Shown: positions 44,295-53,883 of the stretch, piece after piece
How the letters are laid out: each line of letters opens with the position of its first letter
How positions within the stretch are numbered: position 1 is the stretch's first letter
NCBI RefSeq assembly: GCF_029867415.1
Contig: NW_026705762.1
Coordinates: 1-64,000, forward strand
Reading direction: 5' to 3'
Length of the DNA: 64,000 nt
From: Vicia villosa
Lineage: Eukaryota; Streptophyta; Magnoliopsida; Fabales; Fabaceae
Notes under the pieces: generated by a model
The model's database searches: none
What the model was told of the DNA's origin: nothing
Seen by the model: the letters and a program-made list of their open reading frames with translations, nothing else
Position numbers and translations under genes: made by a program

Positions 44295-45136
44295 GGTGTG
44301 AAGTGAAATCTATTTGGATTTTTACTAAGTTAAAATGTAATGTTTGCAGAAAATGAAGGATTTCGACTTGGTCGAAATCTGTGTAAAAAGTAAGGCGAAA
44401 AAGTATTAAAAAGTGCAGAAAAGCAAGTTAAAATAAAGGAAATTTGCTTAAAATGTAAAGAACATGGTGTACAGGATCATAGATTTTGCTTAACTGACTC
44501 TTTTCTTGCTTGACACTTGGATACTTTTAGTTTATGAGTTTTTGTAATGATTTTGATACGCCGAATCCTAACACTAGAACTCCTACTTTTACTGTTTTCA
44601 ATGGCTTTTTCCTTAAAAGTTGGCACGTTTTCGCCGCATGCATTTCACTCTTAGATTTGTCTCCACGTGTACTTTCAGATAAGTTCTAAAAACAATTATG
44701 TTGCTCTTCTCTACGGTCAATTCGTTGTTGTCGAAGACTCATGCCAACCTTTTCATCGAATTCTTGACTGCGTCGTTCTTCGTCGAGATCCTTGGACAAT
44801 CACTCCTGAGCTATGAAGCACGGACACCCCGAAAATAACCCCGACAATTACACCGATAATAATTTGAAAAAAATGAATAAACTAAAAGTAATCACAAGTG
44901 CATTGCAGGTGTCCGACACCAACACCGACATGAACATGCCTTTTTTCAAAGTTGTTGGTGCTACATAGCTCTTGAGAAAACGCTAAGTTTCCAATCTTAC
45001 GCTTGAAACTTCGACTTCTTGAGCTGAAAAGATGGTGTGGAAATGCTCTTTTAATTCTTCAAATGTTACTTAGTTTTTTTTCTTGAACCACTCTTTTATA
45101 CACTAAGATTACCGTGGTCGAAAATTCAGACTAACA

Positions 45137-45936
45137 CTCATACCATTATATCATTAAAGGATATAACCTCTAATGTCAAATTATAAAATCCATAGGCCGC
45201 GAAGAAGGAAATCATTAGCATGATGATGTTTTTTCAAAGATATTAAACTGTATTGTAAAAGAAGGAATTCACGTGAGCAATTCATCATTTTGGATGCAGA
45301 ATTTGTCGCTAAAAACAAAAAAAAAAAAAAAAGTTGCTTGCTAAACTGAGAAGCAGTATGATGGGCCCAGAGCTTGAGCACTAAATACACTGAAACTAGA
45401 ATACATAAGTTCTATTAATCTCCTATGTATCCGAATTTCAATTCATGCAGTTCCAATGGTGGCTCTTTTTAGTACAAAATTAATGTCTCGGCCCCTCTCT
45501 CACTATACAGACACATGCACTTAATATGCCTTCACTTTAGGATCAAAAATTTCATTACTAATACATAGAGGATTTCTTTCCTAGAGATTTTAAGTTTAAA
45601 CTCAGTCTTAGGTATGCAACCGTGTTAAATTTTTTTAAAGAGAATTTTACTGTCTATTGTAATTTTTTATCGGTTTAACAAATTAATCTCTAAAATTATA
45701 TGCAGAAGATATTCAATTTCTACTAAAAATATCTTAACATTTAACTACAAAATTAGAGACATATATATAATGAACCAATATTTGTTACTAATTTTCAACA
45801 AATTCTGTTTGGCACAAAGGCTAAACGGAAGAATATACACTATGGAATCGATAAATAAAGTACTAAAATATAAATTTTGGGACAATTCCATCAATGATGC
45901 AATTTGAAACAAAAAAATACAAAAAAATGAAACTAC
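45137..45936. other. Host sequence between Tat-A and the ATL gene
   Basis: AT-rich sequence including the downstream region of the minus-strand RING gene. The only ORF near 70 codons (45390-45181) is T-rich with a long homopolymer and shows no motif. No element ends recognised. Confidence 0.6.
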
Positions 45937-46455
45937 CTATGATGAATCTCTCCTTGTTGCTAATGGAACAACCTCAGCCAAAGGTGTTGAAAGAGGTGTG
46001 GGAATTGGAGAAGTTCTACAAAGAGGACAAGTGGGATGCAACCTTAACCAAGGTTCTATACACTTAAGATGAAACAAATGTTCACAATCTGGCAAAACCT
46101 TAAGCATGTCACTTCCTTTGTAATCACCCAAACATATAGAACAACATGTTGATGTTGAATAATTTTTTCTAAGCTTCACTTCAGAATACAACATCTTTGG
46201 ATAACTCATGATTGTTTCTTCATCTAATCCAAAATTAATTATTGAATGTTGTGGCTCAAGAAATTCCGAGGTGTTGTTGTGGTTGTTGTTGTTTCTTCTA
46301 GGAGCATTTGGAACTTGTGATCTTGCACAAAAGTATGAAGTGAGTGTGATTGTTGTGATGAGTAGAAGAATCCCAATTGAAATTCCTATGCCATAGCCAA
46401 ATCCACTTATGTCATTTGAGCCAAAGAATCCAGATGAATCGGTTGTGTTGTTCAT
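45937..46455 (-). CDS. RING-H2 finger protein, ATL family (ATL67/69/70-like)
   Basis: An intact single-exon gene of 172 codons, the only clear host gene here. Residues 22-44 ([21 protein letters not shown]) form one membrane segment near the N-terminus. Residues 76-78 are the GLD motif of ATL proteins. The RING-H2 finger has C105-x2-C108-x15-C124-x1-H126-x2-H129-x2-C132-x10-C143-x2-C146, with W at the expected place in EPWL and P after the seventh ligand. Such proteins are membrane-anchored E3 ubiquitin ligases that recruit an E2; many respond to stress or elicitors. The substrate is unknown. The start is chosen because it gives the conserved short N-terminus before the TM segment. Single exon is usual in the family. 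Confidence 0.93.
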   Translation of the reverse strand: MNNTTDSSGFFGSNDISGFGYGIGISIGILLLITTITLTSYFCARSQVPNAPRRNNNNHNNTSEFLEPQHSIINFGLDEETIMSYPKMLYSEVKLRKNYSTSTCCSICLGDYKGSDMLKVLPDCEHLFHLKCIEPWLRLHPTCPLCRTSPIPTPLSTPLAEVVPLATRRDSS

Positions 46456-46661
46456 CTTCTTGATGATGAAATGAATAGCGAGTTGTTAATGATGGATTTT
46501 TTTTTTATGACATTAATTAAAGTCAATGGCGTATGATGGTGATTCGTATGAGAGAGAGAAAGAGAGAGAAATTAGAGGCATTGCATGTGAATACATTCCA
46601 CTTTTCTCAAAACGTTAGATTGTGTATTTACATGTCTTACAAGTTTGTGAAGGTCAACGAT

Positions 46662-46673
46662 CCTTTTTATATT
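46662..46673 (-). promoter_or_regulatory. TATA box of the ATL gene
   Basis: On the minus strand AATATAAAAAGG, about 210 bases before the ATG. The likely leader (about 175 bases) contains a TTCTCTCTC-rich stretch (46546-46571 on the plus strand as GAGAGA), common in plant 5' UTRs. Confidence 0.6.
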
Positions 46674-47115
46674 GGTGAAAAATGTGGCTTGTGATTTGTG
46701 TATTGAATTTTGATGATTTGAGTTTACATTAAAGTGCATAAACAAATGTTATTTGCCAATGGATGAAGAGTGGAGACTTGGCACGTTCCATGCATTACTA
46801 GAAAAGTTGTATTAGTTTTCGTCTTGCCAAGTGTACACATTGTGTAGCCAGATAGATTTCAAATAATTCGTTGAAATTATTGTGCTTTGGTGAAAGCCGT
46901 CATTAGACTCGTTACAACAACATAAAAATTAAATTTAATCAAAATTCAGATGTCTACTAAAATGGAATGAGAAATACGTAATGTCGAAAGGATAAGGTTT
47001 TCCGGCATGGTGGTGAGAGTTTTTTGTGCGGCGGAGTAGGAAAGACTTGCAAGGTTATCATTTCAAAATCAAGCCACTAAAGTTAAAGATATGTAGTTTT
47101 AGAGTGAGAATGAGA
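46674..47115 (-). promoter_or_regulatory. Upstream region of the ATL gene
   Basis: About 440 bases of unique-looking sequence between the TATA box and the CACTA insertion at 47119. No other gene is seen. The CACTA element therefore sits in the proximal upstream region and could affect expression; that is inference. Confidence 0.45.
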
Positions 47116-47139
47116 TAACACTACGCCAAAAATGATTTT

Positions 47140-47480
47140 TAAAAGCGCCCTTACGAAAGCGCTTTATAGTGAAAGCGCTCTCATAGCCTTTCAAAAAATA
47201 AATTGCTAAAAAAAGTGCATACCCTACGAAAGCGCTTTTGAAAAGCGCACTTATAGGTGGAAACTTAAAAGCGCTTTTTAGTGAAAGCGCTCTCATAGCT
47301 TTTTTTTTAAAAGTTCGCTAAAAATGTGCATACCCTACGAAAGCGCTTTTGAAAAGCGCTCTTATAGACTGATATGTGAAAGCGCTTTTGAAAGCGCTCT
47401 TATAGCCCATGATACGACGGCGCTTTGTAGTTAAAAAACGCTCTGGTACCCCATGCTTAGAGAGCGCTTTTTAAAAAGCG
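47140..47480. repeat. Left subterminal AAAGCGCTTT repeats
   Basis: More than a dozen copies of AGCGC(T) preceded or followed by A/T runs, in both orientations, often as the palindrome AAAGCGCTTT or AAAAGCGC with TCTTATAG or TCTCATAG. A matching cluster is at 50730-51100. Confidence 0.85.
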
Positions 47481-47589
47481 CTTTGGTACCCCATGTTATA
47501 ATTAAAATTAATAAAATTGAGGATTTATTCTTTCAGATACGCTTCTGTTCATTATCTTCTTCTCCAGCAATTCATCTCTTCACCAACTC

Positions 47590-47700
47590 CGTCCGTCTAC
47601 TCGCTCTGTCTCGTCGCCGCCGTCCGTCTCATCGCCGCCGTCCGTCTCGTCTCCGTCCGTCTCTCCTCCGTCCGTCTCTCCTCCGTCCGTCTCCAGCCGT
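47590..47700 (+). repeat. CCGTCCGTCTC tandem repeats (transcript leader)
   Basis: Short tandem CGTC/CTCC repeats (GTCCGTCTC, GCCGCC) in the region expected for the 5' leader of the element's transcript. Pyrimidine-rich, with no conserved protein in either strand. Confidence 0.55.
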
Positions 47701-48913
47701 CGTGGCCGTAACCTCTCTTCTCCGGCATCACTGTTTTCAGGTAAAATCTTCTTCTCCATATTTAGGGTTTTGTTCAAGCTTCTTCAACCTTCAGAACACG
47801 AACTGCAAGCTTCTTCAACCTTCCACTCTATTGATGTTATATGCATTTTATTGACAAGTAACCAAATTCTATTGTGATGAAAAAACAGAATAAAACTCAC
47901 GTTCATAATCTATTGACATGTTTTGATTTTGTGTGCTTACTGATTCATAGTAAGGATTTTGTTGGAAATGGTCAATCCTGAAAAATTTAGTTTGTTGTTT
48001 GTTCTGTTGTGCCTTCCATAACTAGAAACTTACTGTCAGTGTCAAATTTATCAATTTAGATAATCATGTTATGTTGAGTTATTAAGTTACTCAACAATTT
48101 AGAGTAGTCATGTTGATTGAGTCTAATAGAAGGTTGTTCCAGTTGTTACATTGTTCTCCAATGAGTTGAAGCTTTTCAACTCTGTCAGATACAACTTCTA
48201 ATATGTTTTGGAGTTTTTGAAGATGAATTTATGCATTAATTACTCTCTTTGAAGATGTTAAAGAACATGTTATTGACAATGGATTCTACTAATTTATGTG
48301 TTATTGTTAATAAGTACATGTTATTGACAATGGATTGAAGATATACTAAAATTTGGTTGCATTTTAAATTGAAATTATAGTTTTCCATTGACACAATTTC
48401 TAGTGTTGTCAATGTTATAGATTTGTGACTTATTCTTTTTGTATTGCTGCTCTTACATAAATATCTTGTAGTTTATGTTAGCATGCATTAGTTACATGAG
48501 TTTTGTTTGGTACAGTGGATATTTGTATTTAACTGCATCGTGTGTGTGTGTGTGTGTTTAATTTTACAGTTACTTTGAAGTCTCTGGTTTCTACTTGTAC
48601 AACGCCGATTCAAACCTACCCATCTCCCACATCAAGTCTAACTCAGGTTACTATCCCTTTCTTCTTGCTTATAGTTTGTTATTTTCTGCTTATAGTTTAT
48701 TGTTTATGGTTCTATTTAATATCAATTTAGTGTCTCTCAACCAGTTTTTTGGTTTGTGGACTTATATTACCTTGAAATAAGGTAATGTCTTCTTTAAGAA
48801 ATCGGGTATTCTGATTAGGTATTCTATTATGATGATAGCTATTTATTATCTTGATAGAATTCCTTAGTACCTGATAGAGAAACCAAGAAGCATTTGTTTA
48901 GCTTAATTAAGAC

Positions 48914-49140
48914 ATGGATAAGACATGGATGAATTCAAACCGATTGTCGAAAGAGTACGAGAAAGGGGTATGGGAATTCGTAGAGTTTGCGGTTGCGCAC
49001 TCCGAAGACCCGCTTCGAATATCGTGTCCTTGCTTGGGTTGCTGTTATGGGGGTAAGGTTGACGGGAATAAGTTGGCATCCCATTTACTACGGTTTGGAA
49101 TTGATAGAAGTTATACATGTTGGACAATGCATGGTGAGAA
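48914..49140 (+). pseudogene. Transposase-associated domain exon (CACTA TNP2 N-terminus)
   Basis: ATG at 48914. The frame gives MDKTWMNSNRLSKEYEKGVW at residues 1-20, then RISCPCLGC and a SYTCWTMHGE end. This matches the Transpos_assoc domain that precedes the TNP2 transposase in CACTA elements (usually W at the start, conserved C..C and WxxHGE). After HGEKS the frame leaves the family pattern and hits a stop at 49220-49222. The TNP2 core that should follow is absent. The next recognisable segment (FMSHIAIDDLEEIF) is in a different frame, so an internal deletion joined two distant parts of the gene. Confidence 0.8.
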
Positions 49141-49214
49141 AAGTAACGGGAATGCTGAGTCGAGTTGTAATAGGAAGTATGCTTCAAACAACGATTGCAC
49201 AAACACATACGATT

Positions 49215-50392
49215 GGTGTTGAATTCATGTCACATATTGCAATAGATGACTTGGAAGAGATTTTTACGCAAGAACAACTAGGCGTCGCTAATATGCACTC
49301 GTACATCCAGTAATATTCACTCATCCGATATATTATCTAATTAGTCGAACAATTTATTTACACATTATGTTTATTATGTTTTTCACTCATCCGGTAATAT
49401 ACACTAATATGCACTCATACATCCGGTTATTCACTCATCCGCTAATATGTTTATAATGTTTTTATTTAAGGTTGTTGCATGACAGAGTGTTGCGCGGGAC
49501 TGCATTGTCAAACAGATTCCGTTTCGTGTCTTCCGCCCATTGCAGCGGAATGACAATTGCTTCGGAACCGGAATCAGTTAGACAGCGCTTAGTCGATAGA
49601 TTCATGTCATCCGGCAATACAGAAAGTCTGATTCTTTGGGCGTATAATACCCGACCAGTAGGGTTAGTTTCTCATTCTTGGTTCATCTAATCTCTGTTTC
49701 TTTTGTGTATAGCAAAATTTTCATATAACCTATTGTTTTAATTTATAGAGCACACTGGTTGTTGCTTGATATCAACCCTATAAGAGAAGTGGTGTATTAT
49801 CTGAATTCGGTAAATGGTGACTGGACCAATTATCCGGCTATGAAGGAAATCATTGATTTGTAAGTGGGATCGTTCTAAATATTTGTGTATATTTAATTAT
49901 TTGTGAGATTGATCTAAACATATGCTTTTATATATTTGTTAGATCAATACAAGTGTTCCAAAGTCAACGAGACGCACAGGTATCCCGGACTAAATCAAAC
50001 AACATTACTTGGATCAAAGTGCAGGTACATTATTTTTCACAATTTTGCTTATAATATTTATGCTACTTGATAAAATAAGACAACTATAAAATCTTATTTG
50101 TTTTTCTATGTAGTGTCCGATACAGCGGAACAGTTCAGACTGCGGATACTTTGTTTTGAGGTTTATGAAAGAAATCCTTCAAATGAATCAATTAGAGATT
50201 CCAACCACGGTATGGATTTATAACTTAATTAGATAACTTCTTATAATTTATTACATTTAACTAAATCATTCATATTATGTTTTTATTCTGTAGTACTTTG
50301 ACGAATTTCGTGCTGCTACTTACACGAGACTTAAGTTGGAAGAAATCAAAGAGGAATTGTGTCAATTTTATATTCATCAGCTATTCATGTAG
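49215..50392 (+). CDS. Ulp1-like cysteine protease (C48) gene captured in the CACTA element, spliced
   Basis: Reconstructed exons: about 49215-49309, 49471-49662, 49749-49859, 49943-50024, 50114-50209, 50294-50392. All introns are GT-AG and frames join. The last five exons give about 192 codons. The first exon has IDDLEEIFTQEQLGV; the second RFVSSAHCSGM and FMSSGNTESLILWAYNTRP. Catalytic His is in AHWLLL (49753-49755), Gln in CPIQ (50123-50125), Cys in DCGYF (50141-50143). The usual Asp in YYxDS is Asn here (YYLNS). Ulp1/C48 enzymes remove SUMO or related modifiers; such domains are common passengers in plant CACTA and Mutator elements. No stop interrupts the later exons. True start and expression are unknown. 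Confidence 0.75.
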
Positions 50393-50729
50393 TAGGATTT
50401 GTGTCGATTTGAAGAGAATATTATAGTACTCTAGGATATATGGTTACTAACTTTGTTCATATTGTTGCCAATTAATATTTGAAGTATAATATTGTTGATG
50501 TTAGAGATTTAGTTTGATTGACATAATGATGTATATATATAATTTTGGATATTATAATGGTATTATATTAGTATATATATAGACCTACCTATGGTTGAAA
50601 ATATATCGTCGAAAATATATTACAGGTCGAAAATATTACAGGTTGAAAATATATTACAGGTCGAAAATATTACAGGTTGATCTGGGAGGCTGAAATTATA
50701 GGCTACACTTTAAAATATCTCATTTAGCA
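50393..50729. other. CACTA 3' internal non-coding stretch
   Basis: AT-rich, with four short repeats GGT(C/T)GAAAATAT near 50605-50670. No gene seen. Confidence 0.55.
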
Positions 50730-51100
50730 ACGACAGCGCTTTTAAAAAGCGCTCTTAAAGGTCCACATACGAAAGCGCTTTGTTACAAAAAGCGCTGCCA
50801 AAGATTAAAAATAAGAAGAAAAAAATACGCAACCTACCAAAGCGCTTTTGGAAAAGCGCTCTAGTAGGGGGGGCTACCAAAGCGCTTTTTCCAGCAAAAG
50901 CGCTCTTATAGGGGGTCTACCAGAGCGCTTTTTCCAGAAAAAGCGCTCTTATAGGGGGATCTACCAGAGCGCTTTTTCTGTAAAAAGCGATCTTATAGGG
51001 GGGTCTACCAGAGCGCTTTTAAAAGCGCTTTCGTTACCTACGCCAGCGCTGGCTATGAGAGCGCTTTAAAGCGCTGTTAAAGGCCAAAAAAGCGCTTTAG
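50730..51100. repeat. Right subterminal AAAGCGCTTT repeats
   Basis: Around twenty AGCGC(T) motifs, several in a 60-bp tandem form (GGGGG.CTACC.GAGCGCTTTT). The apparent 73-codon ORF (50848-51069) is made of this repeat. Confidence 0.8.
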
Positions 51101-51124
51101 AAGCCCTTCCGTGTTGTAGTGTAA

Positions 51125-52468
51125 TGCCTGAAATGACACGACGTTGGACTTATATATGGTAGACAGTTAAAATTGTTTTTTTCTAATATGACGTGAGATG
51201 TGAGGAGTCATCGGATTAGATATGACGGAGATGATTCACTAGTAGCTAAGATCAAATGTTCGGCTTTTGGTAAGATCCTACCTATTTCTTTGTCCTCTAA
51301 ATGGATAATATAAAGTGGACCTCAAAATTGACCAATTTTAGCCATATGGTTGGCCCGAAATAGTTGTCCGAAGTCCTTGTTGATATTCTGTGAAGCGATG
51401 AATGACACTATCAAGCTACCCTATAATATCATTATATTTTTCTTGGGCTAGCCATTCATTCGAAAAAGATGAAGAGTTTGGTGATTTGAAGCAAGTGGCT
51501 TTTGGAACATGCATATTAAATGTTTGTCTTCGAGGTTAAAGTGACATTTTTAGGGTACTTGAGTACGTGAGTAAAGCGAGGTTAAATCAAGGTTGTTGGT
51601 ATACGTTTTCCCTACGTATTCTTGTGTTGATTGTGTGGTAATTGATCAAGAAATATATGGAGATTTCTGGATGATCTTCCTTTTTTTCCACTTCCTCCTC
51701 TTATGAGGTTTAGAGATCTTCTTGTTTCTTTTTCTCTTCACGACTTTATCTCTTGCTACATCTTCTTGACAATTACTATATTAACACCCCTCGCGGCGCT
51801 CTGGCGGTCTGACTTGCAAACACACACACATCTATTCCTTTTGTACTTGCTTATCATTGCCAAGGTTTCTAAGAAGGTGGTTATGAAATAATCGAAAAGA
51901 GATATTACTGCTAAGAATGAAATAAAAATTGGTGGTGTTGACCTCGAGGAAGTCGCCAGGGGTTTCACTTTTCTAGATTTTCCCTTGACAAATCTAGTTG
52001 TCTTAAATGACTTCAGGAAAAAACGAAAGACTCAGATCTATAGATAGTAAAGTAATATGGTAGTTAGATTCTCAATCTCGTGCTTATTCTTATATTTTTT
52101 TCCTTTTTATGTGTTGGCAGTAAAGCTAAAGTAGACCAAAATAGCTGTCAAATTGCTCAAGACGTAGGGAACAAAAGTCTAGTGGTATGGGTGGATCAGG
52201 AGACGTTGGAAATCATTTTTATATTCGCCGGTAAACGAGACTAGAAACACACTTTCATTGAGGTGGGTTTCTCTTCTAATTGGAGGGTGATTCCCCCTAG
52301 AAGAAAACAAAAGGTTGTGCAACAAGTACAAAGGATGTGCACTTCTCCTTCATGAATGTTTGTTTTCTCAGATAGGTTTCTAGTTTCCTTTCAATAATTT
52401 TGAAGTTGACATCCTTACTCACACGGGGGCTGCCTCTTCACAGCTCCATCAACTCCAGTATTGGTGAT
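51125..52468. other. Unassigned segment between CACTA and Ogre-type LTR
   Basis: 1.34 kb with no intact gene. 51640-52310 has short frames on the plus strand broken by stops, and an AC microsatellite at about 51819-51828. I recognise no domain and no element ends. It may be degraded host sequence or an old transposon relic. Confidence 0.4.
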
Positions 52469-53883
52469 TGTACGCCGCGGAAAGTGAACCCCCGCTTTTA
52501 CCCATATCTCTTCTGCAAAAGGGAATGGGAATATGAAATGAAGGTCGATTACTTTGGAACGTGTTTACATTGAATTTTTATTCTATCCTAGAAAGGAAGG
52601 GGACAAATCTAAATAAAACCTAAATGTTGTGTAGGTGCAGAACACCTGAGAGGTTGAAGGATCAGAAGGTTAGTTATACAGAGGGAAGATATTAGCACCC
52701 TAAGTATTTGTAGTACTATATGGGAGCCTTTTGTTTGTGTTTGTATTGTGGGTTGTATTGCTATTTTGTTACTGGGAAAGTTTCTCCTTTGTGTAGAGAA
52801 GAGGGTGAGAATTGCTAAGAAATGTGAGGGATCTAAATAGGTTTTTGGTTTTGTGTGCTCGAAAAGATTCTTGCAAATATCATGCCTACATATCCCTAGA
52901 GGAAGTCAGAGTCTCTGTAGTTCGGGGAACTATAGGCAATTATGGTTGTGTGCTCGTCGAGGATGAACCTCGTACCTATATATTCTCAAAGAGTAGAGAA
53001 ATTAGAGTAATCATAGTTATGGCTATTTACTGGTGATGTTTTATTTTGTGTCTTATTCAAAGCTCAAGATTGAAGCTAAATTTTATTTTTCGTAAGAGGG
53101 AGAGACAAGTTGTCATCTTAACGGAGAAGATATCTCACATATTTCACCCCAAACATTTTTAGAGTAAAAAAGAATGTTCTTTGCATAATAAGAGAGGGGC
53201 CTTAACTTGGATGCGCAGGTGATTGTGCTTATGTCTCTTAAATGAAAGAAAAGTTTTTCAACCATAAGGGAGAGACTCCATCTTGGATTTTGAATCAACA
53301 ATTGTGCCACTTACATCACCTAAATGGGAATTGTTTGATAATGTTTGTATTTTTTTAATGTGTAATAGAAGAGGTATCTCTTCCATAGAGATGGCTCATG
53401 TCTCATCTCTGGGGAAGATTTTAGTTTGAGTGTCTTGCACTGGGGTTAAGGCTAAAAAGAGAGTTGAAAACTGACTATATTGAGGATTACTCCACATGGG
53501 TGTATTTTACTGGGGAGTTTTATCTGTTTTGTACTAATCCTAAAATTGAGGCTGATTCCATAGGGGATTTGATTGTTTGGTTTTCGTATGGGGGTTTGAG
53601 ACTCAACTTGTTTGAGGTATTATATTTTTGTCTCATGCAAAGCCTGAGATTGAGGCTGACTTATCTGAGGATGGATTGAGTATTGAGACTTTCCGTGTCT
53701 CTTATTCCGGGGGAATTTTGACTCATTGTTGGGGAATTAGGAGAGAATCCTAAGTACTTGAATGATTGTGATTGTATGTTTTGAGGATTCTGATTTCTCA
53801 CAGGGACTAGCTAAAGGTGACTAAGACTTATTATATGCTTTTAGGAAGCCGGAGGGTCCTTGTACTAATCCCAAGAGGAGGTT
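52469..53883 (-). mobile_element. Ogre-type LTR, minus strand, left piece (3' end of LTR)
   Basis: On the minus strand the text near 52700-52660 reads GGTGCTAATATCTTCCCTC followed by TGTATAACTAACC. It is homologous to 7513-7550 of the plus-strand Ogre LTR. The LTR end is placed at 52469 (minus ...GGCGTACA), a guess from the CA end. The piece is broken at 53883 by the Tekay-like insertion and continues at 61538. ORFs such as 53464-53679 lack motifs. Confidence 0.65.

Larger units (their letters stand above)
41133..45136 (-). mobile_element. 5' LTR of Tat-A (959 bp net) interrupted by a solo LTR
   Basis: On the minus strand it starts TGTTAGTCTG at 45136 and ends CACAGTAAACA at 41133. It is related along its length to the 953-bp LTR at 9542-10494. 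Removing the insertion 41255-44294 and one TSD copy gives 959 bp. The flank at 45137 (CTCAT) would be the target duplication; its partner is off the window. This is the right border of the whole nest. Confidence 0.8.
47119..51121 (+). mobile_element. CACTA (En/Spm) element, deletion derivative with Ulp1 gene (TSD TAA)
   Basis: 4,003 bp. The left end is CACTACGCCAAAAATG; the right end as reverse complement is CACTACAACACGGAAGG. TAA flanks at 47116-47118 and 51122-51124. Subterminal regions (47140-47480 and 50730-51100) are packed with AAAGCGCTTT-type palindromes in both orientations, where the element's DNA-binding protein would act. Inside are a transposase-associated domain exon and a spliced Ulp1-like protease gene. 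The catalytic transposase (TNP2) is missing, so it is non-autonomous. Confidence 0.9.

Noticed and set aside
50848..51069. 73-codon ORF
   Set aside because: Composed entirely of CACTA subterminal AGCGCT repeats.
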